DNA from: 0-14-3-00-41-53 sp041500225
GTDB lineage: Bacteria > Nitrospirota > Thermodesulfovibrionia > Thermodesulfovibrionales > SM23-35
Direction: 5' to 3'
DNA length: 10,967 nucleotides
Assembly (NCBI GenBank): GCA_041500225.1
Contig: JBGQLV010000070.1
Coordinates: 1 to 10,967, forward strand
Shown: piece by piece, positions 1 to 5,704 of the stretch
How the letters are laid out: every line of letters starts with the position of its first letter
Position numbering within the stretch: the first letter of the stretch is position 1
Notes under the pieces: generated by a model
The model's input: only the letters and a program-made list of their open reading frames with translations
Database searches by the model: none
What the model was told of the DNA's origin: nothing
Made by a program: the position numbers and the translations under genes

Positions 1-50
1 AGTCTCTTGAGTTCCTTCAGTCGCATTTCGATAATGTCCTTTCCTGCCAT
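1..50 (-). CDS. Transposase, N-terminal fragment cut by the window edge
   Basis: Only the first 16-17 codons are visible, reading MAGKDIIEMRLKELKRL. A purine-rich ribosome binding site (AAGGGAGGGA on the minus strand, about 53-62) stands just before the ATG. A perfect TATAAT lies at 76-81 on the same strand, close enough to serve as a -10 box for a leader of roughly 20 bases, although no good -35 is seen. The opening MxxKDIIxxxxxELKRL is the usual start of helix-turn-helix plus DDE integrase-type transposases of the ISNCY group. With so few residues the product name rests on this short match and on the adjacent end repeats. The gene continues to the left, so nothing can be said about whether it is intact. 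Confidence 0.5.
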   Translation of the reverse strand, partial: MAGKDIIEMRLKELKR

Positions 51-75
51 TCATCCCTCCCTTTTGTAGGGAGAA

Positions 76-81
76 ATTATA
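76..81 (-). promoter_or_regulatory. Possible -10 box for the transposase
   Basis: The minus strand reads TATAAT here, 25 bases before the transposase ATG. The -35 region at the normal distance (99-104, GTAGAA) is poor and falls inside the first end repeat. Transposase bound to the repeat could therefore block its own promoter. That last point is inference. Confidence 0.3.
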
Positions 82-90
82 GCCCTCCAT

Positions 91-134
91 TAGGACATTT
101 CTACTTTGGCTAAATAGGACATTATCATTTTGGC
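91..134. repeat. Two direct 20-bp repeats at the IS end
   Basis: TAGGACATTTCTACTTTGGC (91-110) and TAGGACATTATCATTTTGGC (115-134) match at 16 of 20 positions and are spaced 24 bp start to start, a little over two helical turns. Repeats in this position are probably transposase binding sites at the element end. They lie between the transposase start and the neighbouring signalling operon, and belong to no gene. Confidence 0.7.
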
Positions 135-155
135 GTAACAGCTTTCAGGGAAAGT

Positions 156-818
156 TTAAATGTCAGTTATCGGGATTTTGATAACGGTTTCTTCCTTTTC
201 CTGTGAGATATTTCCACCTAACTGTCTGACAACTTTATCCTGAATTTCATAAGGAAGATATCCTTTCTCTTTATCTGCGTCTAATAAATTTCCTTTCGGA
301 ATAATCCTGATCACTGTTGAGCCATTTGCTGATTCAGTTTTAATGATAAGCCTGCTGTTTTTATCAAGTTTTGTTATCTTTTCTTCAAGAAAATGAAAAA
401 CAAGAAATTGAAGCATTGATGGGTTATTATTCATTGGAAGAATGTCTTTCTGAAAATCCTTTTCAATGCTTATTTTTCTCTGGTTTGCAGACCTGGTTAA
501 AAGGGCAATCAGTTCCTCCATGGTCTCGTTCACATTGAAGGTAGAAAGCTCGTTGTCCATTCTGTGGGAGAACCGATTGAGATACCGAAAAAGGTCGTTT
601 GTCTTTTCTATCTGCTCTTCAATCGAATGAATGATTTCAAGATATTCTTGTGGTTCATTCTTAGATTTTTTCCCTAACTTTATCATATCCCCCATCAATC
701 CAGCCGATTCTTTTATAATAGCTATATAATTTTTAATTTCATGGGTAAACCCTGCCAAAATATTTCCGATGAAGCTTAATTGTGAAACCCTTAAATCACG
801 CTCTTCATCATATTCCAT
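156..818 (-). CDS. Histidine-kinase-like protein with a degenerate ATP-binding domain (possible phosphotransferase or phosphatase)
   Basis: A soluble 220-residue protein with no membrane segment or sensor domain. Residues 16-45 match a HisKA H box, with the candidate phospho-acceptor His26 in FTHEIKN. The acidic residue and Asn next to it (Glu27, Asn30) correspond to the ExxN/T motif that HisKA proteins use for kinase and phosphatase chemistry. Helix 2 of a dimerisation domain fits residues 60-90. The remaining 120 residues sit where the ATPase domain should be, but the N box is replaced (QFLVFHFLEEK, 137-147) and neither a DxGxG box nor a GxGLGL box is present. Only the last strands (QLGGNISQEKEE...VIKIPI) still resemble a HATPase end. 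It is the last gene of a kinase-receiver-this operon, 21 bp after the receiver stop, with a good GGAGGT site. It may pass phosphate on or dephosphorylate the receiver, like ChpT- or Spo0B-type proteins; this is inferred. Confidence 0.75.
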   Translation of the reverse strand: MEYDEERDLRVSQLSFIGNILAGFTHEIKNYIAIIKESAGLMGDMIKLGKKSKNEPQEYLEIIHSIEEQIEKTNDLFRYLNRFSHRMDNELSTFNVNETMEELIALLTRSANQRKISIEKDFQKDILPMNNNPSMLQFLVFHFLEEKITKLDKNSRLIIKTESANGSTVIRIIPKGNLLDADKEKGYLPYEIQDKVVRQLGGNISQEKEETVIKIPITDI

Positions 819-839
819 ATAATACCTCCAAACAGGGAT

Positions 840-1217
840 TTATTTATTATCCCTTCTTTTCTTTGCCTGCTCTATTTTTGCAATTAATTCTCCGATATCT
901 ACAGGCTTCATAATATACTCAAAAGCCCCGCTCGTTAATCCTTCTTTTACGCTTTCTATGGCTCCATGACCTGTTAATATAATGACCTCAATAGTCGGAT
1001 CAAACTGCTTAATTGTTTTAAGTATCTCTAAGCCGTCCATCCCGGGTATCTTTAGATCAAGCACTACCACATCAGGTTTATCACTGTAAATAGAATTCAA
1101 TGCCTCCAGGGCATTATATACTGCTTTTGCATCATAATTACGCAACTGTAATCGCTCTGCCAGTGCTGATGCAAATTCTACCTCATCGTCTATTAAAAGT
1201 ACTTTCGTAAATGCCAT
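840..1217 (-). CDS. Single-domain response regulator (CheY-like receiver)
   Basis: The 125 residues are one receiver domain and nothing else. The acidic pair is Asp10-Asp11, the phospho-acceptor is Asp54 in VVVLDLKIPGMDG, and the switch residues are Thr82 (ILTGHG) and Lys104 (MKPVD), so all catalytic positions are present. There is no DNA-binding or enzymatic output domain, so the signal must leave through another protein. The gene starts at an ATG with a near-perfect AAAGGAGGT site that abuts the stop codon of the upstream kinase (11 bp between genes), so the two are surely cotranscribed and probably translationally coupled. Its natural partners are the kinase upstream and the kinase-like protein downstream. 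Receiver identity is secure; the target is unknown. Confidence 0.95.
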   Translation of the reverse strand: MAFTKVLLIDDEVEFASALAERLQLRNYDAKAVYNALEALNSIYSDKPDVVVLDLKIPGMDGLEILKTIKQFDPTIEVIILTGHGAIESVKEGLTSGAFEYIMKPVDIGELIAKIEQAKKRRDNK

Positions 1218-1228
1218 AGTTACCTCCT

Positions 1229-2947
1229 TTAGCTAGATTCTGATTTTATTGGGATCTCAACGATAAGAATTGTTCCTTTACCAACTTCGCTTTCAACAAG
1301 TATTATCCCGCTTAATCTTTGCATAATTCCATATGAAATGGAAAGACCAAGGCCTGTTCCTTTCCCCTTTTCTTTTGTGGTATAGAAAGGTTCAAAAATA
1401 TGTTTGAGTTTGTCCTTAGGAATACCGCTTCCATTATCTTTGATTGATATCTGAACAGTATTTTTATCTTTGAAATTAGAAGAGACTTCGATAAAACCTC
1501 CATGATCAACTGCATCTATTGCATTATTTATAATATTCAAGAGTACCTGCTGTATCAGTCCTTTATCAGTCTCAATTTTTGGAAGGTCTTTTCCGAGATA
1601 CAATTCTAAACGAATATTTCTGAATAGAATTTCTTTTTCAAGAAATTCTATAACCTCTTTAATAGTATCATTTAGGTCAATAACGTCATGTTCAACATCT
1701 ATTCTCCGTGAAAATCCTAAAAGACGGTGGGTGATGGTTCGGCAACGGTTTACACTGTCAAATATTCCATTAATCAAACCTATAAACTTTTCCTTATTCT
1801 GTTGTAAATCACCGGTTAAATCGAGAATGTCTTTCATTAAGCCAGTCTTTTCATTAATTATAGCAAGGGGATTGTTAATTTCATGTGCAACACCTGCAGC
1901 AAGTCTTCCAATAGATGCCAGTTTACTGGAATGTTCAATATTTGCTATCGCGTGTTCTCTTTCCTGATCTGCTTTTTTAATGCGATTCACTACAGCTTGT
2001 GTCATTCCAATGGATACTGCAATGCTGATAAATATGCTGATAAGAGTAATTATAAAAAGTTCATTCGTGAAAATTTTAGGGATTTTTAAATATGGAGTTG
2101 ATTTAATGATGGTAATTAAAAACCAAGATGATTTTTTTATAAAGACATTACCAAATATAACGGTATTACCGTTTGATTCTATTTCACGCACTGAGATATC
2201 TTCTTGGTTGAGGTAGAGCGGCGGTATAAATTTTTCCAATACATTTCCATGAAATCGAGAAGGAGTTTGCAGGATACCTTCTGTGTTGATGATAAAAGCG
2301 TCATCATTTTCTCTGAGATCAATATTAGAAGTATATTTTTTAAGCGTCTCCATATCAATTGTAGCTCTTAGAACCCAGAAAGTCCCCTTTTCTGGGACTT
2401 CCTTTTTTACAGCAATTGAAAAATGAGGTATTTTTCGATAACCCATAAAAACATTACTTATATAGCCAGAACGAATAATAACCTCGTGAAACCAGTCCTG
2501 ATTAGAGTAGTCCTTACCGAGCAGATGATATGGGCCTGTATATGATTTCTGAATGCCATTTGAATCAATTACTCCAAGGTCAACGAGACCAGCATATTCT
2601 CTTTTAAATTTATTAAAGATATCAGTAAGCATTTTCTGGTCTGATAATTTCTCATAAGGACAGTTAGAGGAAAGGAACCTGAGCGCAGATAGCCTTTCTT
2701 CTAAAAAAAAATCGATAGATTGTTTTGTACCCTCAAGCTGCCACTTCATATTGTTACGAAAATCTTCCTTTAAAATGCTTTGGAACCAGAAGTAACTTAC
2801 CGTCACAACTATAAAAAGAGGGATTACCGAAAGAATTGCATCAATTAAAACAATCCTTATCTTCAAACTCTTATAACGGTCTTTACCAAGAACACTAAAA
2901 AAGTCGCGCGGATGCAATAAAGCTCTAAAAAAGTTATTAACTTTCAA
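1229..2947 (-). CDS. Membrane sensor histidine kinase with extracytoplasmic Cache-like domain
   Basis: A complete 572-residue hybrid-free kinase. A basic N-terminal tail leads to a first membrane helix at about 33-55. An extracytoplasmic region of about 240 residues follows (60-295), whose pattern (LGVIDSNGIQKSYTGPY, then DWFHEVIIRSGYIS) fits a double Cache ligand-binding domain. A second helix lies at about 296-318. A short linker leads to the HisKA H box with His355 in AAGVAHEINNPLAII, and then the ATPase boxes: N box around Asn471-Asn475, DNGSGIP at 504-510, FEPFYTTK at 518-525 and GKGTGLGL at 528-535. All catalytic motifs are intact. The start is a TTG at 2945-2947 with AGGAAGGG just upstream; no ATG gives a better fit. 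It opens the three-gene operon and should phosphorylate the receiver encoded next. The ligand cannot be told from sequence. Confidence 0.93.
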   Translation of the reverse strand: MKVNNFFRALLHPRDFFSVLGKDRYKSLKIRIVLIDAILSVIPLFIVVTVSYFWFQSILKEDFRNNMKWQLEGTKQSIDFFLEERLSALRFLSSNCPYEKLSDQKMLTDIFNKFKREYAGLVDLGVIDSNGIQKSYTGPYHLLGKDYSNQDWFHEVIIRSGYISNVFMGYRKIPHFSIAVKKEVPEKGTFWVLRATIDMETLKKYTSNIDLRENDDAFIINTEGILQTPSRFHGNVLEKFIPPLYLNQEDISVREIESNGNTVIFGNVFIKKSSWFLITIIKSTPYLKIPKIFTNELFIITLISIFISIAVSIGMTQAVVNRIKKADQEREHAIANIEHSSKLASIGRLAAGVAHEINNPLAIINEKTGLMKDILDLTGDLQQNKEKFIGLINGIFDSVNRCRTITHRLLGFSRRIDVEHDVIDLNDTIKEVIEFLEKEILFRNIRLELYLGKDLPKIETDKGLIQQVLLNIINNAIDAVDHGGFIEVSSNFKDKNTVQISIKDNGSGIPKDKLKHIFEPFYTTKEKGKGTGLGLSISYGIMQRLSGIILVESEVGKGTILIVEIPIKSESS

Positions 2948-2995
2948 CCTATCCCTTCCTTTTGAAGTTTTCCCGATAGGCGTTTAGCCTGCACT

Positions 2996-3001
2996 ATTAT
3001 A
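2996..3001 (-). promoter_or_regulatory. Candidate -10 box for the signalling operon
   Basis: The minus strand reads TATAAT here, about 48 bases before the kinase TTG start. The region upstream is A/T-rich but has no recognisable -35. A small stem (AGGC-GTTTA-GCCT, 2978-2990) lies in the would-be leader. The 177-bp gap 2948-3124 otherwise holds only AT-rich sequence with a 16-bp palindrome (3067-3082) made solely of A and T. Confidence 0.35.
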
Positions 3002-3124
3002 AGCCAAAAAAATAAAACACTTCTAAAACGATGCGGTTTCTGATAAAAACAAAACATTAAAAGCTTATATTTTTAAAAATATTACATATCATAAGAAAAA
3101 GCAAGGCAGAAAGCATGTTTAGAA

Positions 3125-3742
3125 TCAATGCTTAAGCAACTCTTTTTTAACTGCTCCTTCTCTAAGCAATTTTATTTCATCTCCTGTTACGTCTACAATC
3201 GTTGAAGGCAGGCCACCTGAGGTAGTGCCGCCATCGATAATAAGGTCGATTTTATCTCCAAAATATCTTATGACAGTCTCTGCATCCTGTGCAGGTGACG
3301 TACCTGACAGATTGGCACTTGTTGCAGTAATAGGAAAGCTGGCAGTTATTGCAAGATAAAGGGCAAATGACTCTCCAGGGATTCTAACTGCGACCTTATG
3401 AGTACCTGCTGTTATATACTCTGATAGATTTTCCTTTGCTGGAAAAATTAAGGTAAGAGGACCAGGCCAGAACCTGTCCATGAGTGATACAGCTGTCTTA
3501 TTCATAGAAGCTGTAATAACAGTAAGCAATTCTTTATTAGCTATAATCAGAGGCATTGCCTTCTCTTCAGGCCTTTGTTTAATATCGTAAAGTTTTTTTA
3601 GTGAATCTTCCATATCAAACTTGGCACCAAGGCCGTAAAATGTCTCTGTCGGGTATGCTATAATCCCACCTTTTTTAAGCATGTCAGCCGTATAGTGTAG
3701 AACCTGCTCTAAGTTAAGTTCGTTTACTTTTATTCTTAACAT
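3125..3742 (-). CDS. tsaC: L-threonylcarbamoyladenylate synthase (TsaC/Sua5/YrdC family)
   Basis: Makes threonylcarbamoyl-AMP from threonine, bicarbonate and ATP, the first step of the universal t6A37 modification of tRNAs reading ANN codons; cytoplasmic. The 205 residues form a single YrdC domain, close to the length of TsaC and without the extra C-terminal Sua5 domain. Visible signatures are AYPTETFYGLGA at 29-40, the KQRPEEKAMPL segment at 55-65 with the Lys/Arg pair that binds substrate, FWPGPLT at 91-97, and ATSANLSG at 140-147. A late SGGLPSTIVDV segment (175-185) is also typical. YciO and YrdC are related, but the full motif set favours TsaC. The ATG at 3740-3742 lacks a strong ribosome binding site. 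Its neighbours look unrelated; it is divergent from the lipoprotein gene. Confidence 0.92.
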   Translation of the reverse strand: MLRIKVNELNLEQVLHYTADMLKKGGIIAYPTETFYGLGAKFDMEDSLKKLYDIKQRPEEKAMPLIIANKELLTVITASMNKTAVSLMDRFWPGPLTLIFPAKENLSEYITAGTHKVAVRIPGESFALYLAITASFPITATSANLSGTSPAQDAETVIRYFGDKIDLIIDGGTTSGGLPSTIVDVTGDEIKLLREGAVKKELLKH

Positions 3743-3862
3743 TGAGAAATACTAACATAGATGAGGTGACTTTAGCAGATATGGAAACCATGATAGTCCT
3801 TCCCCATCTTCCACGCAATTATGATTTTATTCAAAAATTATTCTTTAATAGCAATTCTTTTA

Positions 3863-3891
3863 TTGACATTATTTAGATTTTACTTTAAGAT
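3863..3891 (+). promoter_or_regulatory. Sigma70 promoter of the lipoprotein gene
   Basis: TTGACA at 3863-3868 and TAAGAT at 3886-3891 are separated by exactly 17 bases. Transcription would begin near 3898, giving a leader of about 34 bases before the ATG at 3932. The promoter lies downstream of an in-frame ATG at 3821, so it argues strongly against that earlier start. Confidence 0.7.
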
Positions 3892-3931
3892 TTTCCAAGA
3901 TGCAGTTTTAATCAAGAAAGGGGGTGTAAAA

Positions 3932-4312
3932 ATGAAAAAGGTAGTTTTATTAGTTATTTCTTTCTTGTTACTGCTGTCTTTTGGATGTGCCACACAGGAG
4001 TATGTAAAACAGCAGATAGACCCACTGATAGACAGAATCAGCAAGCTCGAAGCAAGGGTTGCGGCTATTGAATCCAGAATTAGCGGGCTTGAAGGAAAGG
4101 TTGCCGGAATTGAAGGAAAGGTTGCCGGAATTGATGAGGCTAAAAAGGAGGCGCGGGAAGCTAAAGCACTGGCTCAGGAAGCAATGAAAACCGCGCTGGA
4201 TTGTTGTGATAAGGCAGATGCTTCGGTAAAAAGGGCAGAAGCTGCTGCAGACAGGGCTGAGAATGCTGCAAAGAAGTGTGCAAAGGCATTTGAATTGCAG
4301 CAAAAGAAATAA
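3932..4312 (+). CDS. Lpp/OprI-like alanine-rich coiled-coil lipoprotein
   Basis: A 126-residue lipoprotein. MKKVVLLVISFLLLLSFGC is a lipoprotein signal peptide ending in Cys19. The lipobox LSFGC is relaxed, with Phe at -2. Residue +2 is Ala, not Asp, which under the Lol rule favours the outer membrane. The mature chain has short heptads with I/L/V spacing (residues 28-69, including a duplicated EGKVAGI unit). It then becomes an alanine-zipper-like helix (AxxxAxxAxxA, 71-120) and ends QQKK with a terminal lysine, as Braun lipoprotein does. Cys91, Cys92 and Cys116 are extra and could form disulfides. It is longer than E. coli Lpp (58 mature residues). The start at 3932 is preferred over the in-frame ATG at 3821 because of the signal peptide, the AAGGGGGT site and the promoter between them. 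Likely role: envelope tether, with the convergent L,D-transpeptidase as candidate enzyme. Confidence 0.82.
   Translation: MKKVVLLVISFLLLLSFGCATQEYVKQQIDPLIDRISKLEARVAAIESRISGLEGKVAGIEGKVAGIDEAKKEAREAKALAQEAMKTALDCCDKADASVKRAEAAADRAENAAKKCAKAFELQQKK
4091..4132 (+). repeat. Perfect 21-bp tandem duplication inside the lipoprotein gene
   Basis: The 21-base unit 4091-4111 (begins GAAGGAAAGG, ends CCGGAATT) is repeated without a change at 4112-4132. Each copy encodes one heptad, EGKVAGI. The period keeps both the reading frame and the coiled-coil register. The preceding heptads look like older, diverged copies at protein level. Confidence 0.9.
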
Positions 4313-4326
4313 AAAATAAGGACTTT

Positions 4327-4366
4327 TATGGAGTCTAAAGAATTCAGAAATTCTTTAGACTCCATA
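4327..4366. terminator. Bidirectional stem-loop between convergent genes
   Basis: Bases 4327-4344 pair perfectly with 4349-4366 (18 bp) around the 4-base loop CAGA. It sits in the 59-bp gap between the stop codons of the lipoprotein gene (plus) and the L,D-transpeptidase gene (minus), where a shared terminator is expected. The stem is only moderately GC-rich. The plus-strand tail (TTTATTC) and the minus-strand tail (AAGTCCTTATTTTTTA) are imperfect U tracts, so termination strength is uncertain. Confidence 0.75.
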
Positions 4367-4371
4367 TTTAT

Positions 4372-5274
4372 TCAATTCGAAATATCAACGGGGATTCCAC
4401 TTTTTTCTCTAAGGGCAGAAAGCATTTTTTCTTTATCTACACCTTTGTACAGATTCTTTTTTCTTAACAAATTTACAGTCTCGTTAAAATAATTTATATG
4501 TAAAAATTTATCCTTATGCACTTCGATGTACACTTTATTGTTTTTGATACCTACCTTTACAGGCTGGCGAGCAATGGTCACACTAACGCCATTAGGCACT
4601 GACTGAAAAAGTTTTGGAATGTCCTCTGGATACAATCTTATACAACCGTGACTGACTCTTCTTCCAACGCCGTAAGGCTTGTTTGTCCCATGTATGAGAA
4701 CAGTTCCCAATGAGAGCCTTAATGCATGAGAGCCGAGAGGGTTGTCAGGCCCGGGTGGCACCACCTTTGGCAATGTAGGTTTTTCTTTTCTGATTGATTC
4801 AGGCACATACCAGCTCGGTCTTACTATTTTTTTTATTACCCTGAAATTCCCTACAGGTGTATCAGTGCCTTCACTGCCTATCCCGATAGGAAATGTCATC
4901 ACTGACATTGATCCCCTCTGTCTCAAAAAATAATAAAGCCTCAGTTCAGAGAGATTTATTACGATACCATTATATAACGCTATATCCGGTAATATCCATG
5001 ATGTGGGTATCTTGACAGACATACCAGTTCCAGGGACAAAAGGATCATGGTCAGGATTTGAATCAGCAATTTCGTTAAAACCTATTCCGAACTTTCGTGC
5101 TATCTCAATCAAAGATTCATTATCTTTAACTTTGTAACTTGTAGTTACCCCGATTACTGTAGTGTCTTTGCTATAAGAATAAACCTCAGCAGCAACTGAT
5201 GAGGTAAAAAATAAGGTGATGAATATTGGTATCAGAAGAATGCGGGTCTTCATTAAGATGATAGTAACCAACAT
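4372..5274 (-). CDS. LysM-containing L,D-transpeptidase, ErfK/YbiS/YcfS (LdtB-like) family
   Basis: A periplasmic cysteine transpeptidase that acts on the L,D bond of peptidoglycan stem peptides. In E. coli this family attaches Braun lipoprotein to peptidoglycan, while other members make 3-3 crosslinks. A hydrophobic signal peptide (residues 8-29, cut probably after SSVAA) is followed by a LysM-like segment (46-90) and the YkuD domain (about 101-235). The catalytic signature is complete: HGTNKPYGVGRRVSHGCIR with His195, Ser208, His209, Cys211 and Arg213. The phrases GIVINLSELRLYY, FPIGIG and VPPGPDNPLG and the ending KSGIPV are very close to YbiS as I remember it, so it appears full length. 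The ATG at 5253 (MKTRILLIP, 293 residues) gives a more normal signal peptide than the one at 5274; neither has a clear ribosome binding site. No convincing promoter was found in the 154-bp gap upstream. Confidence 0.93.
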   Translation of the reverse strand: MLVTIILMKTRILLIPIFITLFFTSSVAAEVYSYSKDTTVIGVTTSYKVKDNESLIEIARKFGIGFNEIADSNPDHDPFVPGTGMSVKIPTSWILPDIALYNGIVINLSELRLYYFLRQRGSMSVMTFPIGIGSEGTDTPVGNFRVIKKIVRPSWYVPESIRKEKPTLPKVVPPGPDNPLGSHALRLSLGTVLIHGTNKPYGVGRRVSHGCIRLYPEDIPKLFQSVPNGVSVTIARQPVKVGIKNNKVYIEVHKDKFLHINYFNETVNLLRKKNLYKGVDKEKMLSALREKSGIPVDISN

Positions 5275-5428
5275 GCGTTGCTAAATTCAAGAAATATTAC
5301 GCAAAAATCATATCTGTGAATATAGAAACTATTTCTGGATAAAAATTATTAATTACGAAAAAGGTATAAGAGGAAGGAATAGTATTCATTCTTAACACTA
5401 TGGAAGATTGAAGACTTAAAAGCTACAT

Positions 5429-5656
5429 TCACTCTTCCTTTTTCATAGATTCTATAATGCGCTCTATTCTTGATTTTGGCAAACCGCTGAAGACTTTCTT
5501 TAATTCCTCATCTGTAAATTTTTCTCTCAGAAACGCAATGATGTCCATCCTTTCCTTCCAACAACCTATTACATTCCTGCAAGGTAATCTATCATTTACT
5601 GAAATGCAATACGAAAGTTCTATTAGCATTCCTAATTGATTGCAGTATATGGTCAT
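5429..5656 (-). CDS. Small four-cysteine protein of unknown function
   Basis: I cannot name this 75-residue protein. Its N-terminal half holds four cysteines, Cys5, Cys17, Cys26 and Cys32 (spacing C-x11-C-x8-C-x5-C, with the last followed by Trp). They could bind zinc or an iron-sulfur cluster, or be redox active. The C-terminal half is highly charged and predicted helical (AFLREKFTDEELKKVF, then SGLPKSRIERIIES). I have the impression of similar short proteins in anaerobic deltaproteobacteria and Nitrospirota, which supports a real gene, but I cannot verify this. No membrane segment or signal peptide. It follows the trpB-like gene by 48 bp on the same strand, with a GC-rich hairpin between them and no good ribosome binding site before the ATG at 5656. 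Met10 is a possible alternative start but would lose Cys5. Confidence 0.7.
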   Translation of the reverse strand: MTIYCNQLGMLIELSYCISVNDRLPCRNVIGCWKERMDIIAFLREKFTDEELKKVFSGLPKSRIERIIESMKKEE

Positions 5657-5677
5657 AAATTATTATAAATGATAATG

Positions 5678-5698
5678 AGGGGGGAATAGTTCCCCCCT
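5678..5698 (-). promoter_or_regulatory. GC-rich hairpin between trpB2 and the four-cysteine gene
   Basis: Nine pairs (A-GGGGGG-AA at 5678-5686 with TT-CCCCCC-T at 5690-5698) close on a 3-base loop. It starts 6 bases past the trpB2 stop. The following minus-strand sequence is CATTATCATTTATAATAATTT, A/T-rich but not a clean U run. It may be a weak terminator, a 3' end stabiliser or a control on the next gene. Confidence 0.55.
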
Positions 5699-5704
5699 GC
5701 ACAT

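Larger units (their letters stand above)
1..140 (-). mobile_element. Right-hand end of an insertion sequence, probably ISNCY/ISDol1-like (partial)
   Basis: The element runs off the left edge. What shows it is the start of a minus-strand transposase-like gene (start codon at 48-50) preceded by a non-coding end with two 20-bp near-identical repeats (91-110 and 115-134). The plus strand of the outer edge reads GGCGTAACA at 132-140, so the element would begin TGTTACGCC on the minus strand. The paired repeats of the form GGACATT...TTTGG next to a gene starting MAGKDIIEMRLKELKRL are what I remember of ISNCY-family (ISDol1-like) elements in anaerobic bacteria. The family name is recognition from memory. 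The exact outer edge at 140 is inferred, because the other end and any target duplication lie outside the window. Confidence 0.55.

Noticed and set aside
156..818. Short kinase-like gene as a pseudogene truncated by the insertion sequence
   Set aside because: The end (VIKIPITDI) matches the normal end of an ATPase domain, the reading frame is open, and the ribosome binding site is strong; the missing boxes lie inside the protein, not at its cut end.
2985..3003. Possible sigma54 promoter before the sensor kinase (GG...GC on the minus strand)
   Set aside because: The GG and GC pairs are separated by 11 bases instead of 10, and the flanking consensus bases are missing.
3067..3082. 16-bp perfect palindrome ATATTTTTAAAAATAT
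   Set aside because: Made only of A and T in an AT-rich gap, so likely chance.
3110..3135. Possible terminator after tsaC (AAGCA...TGCTT on the minus strand)
   Set aside because: Only 5 pairs around a long loop, and no U tract directly after the stem.
3781..3876. A 31-codon ORF (begins METMIVLPHLPRNYD) in the tsaC/lipoprotein gap
   Set aside because: The only purine-rich site is too far upstream, the ORF runs through the -35 box of the lipoprotein promoter, and its composition looks like random AT-rich sequence.
3821..3931. In-frame upstream extension of the lipoprotein gene to an ATG at 3821
   Set aside because: The TTGACA-17-TAAGAT promoter lies inside this stretch, and the signal peptide and ribosome binding site belong to the ATG at 3932.
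3968..4303. Antisense ORF across the lipoprotein gene, rich in Ser, Phe and Cys
   Set aside because: Mirror of the Ala/Glu/Lys-rich coding strand, with no ribosome binding site and no family resemblance.
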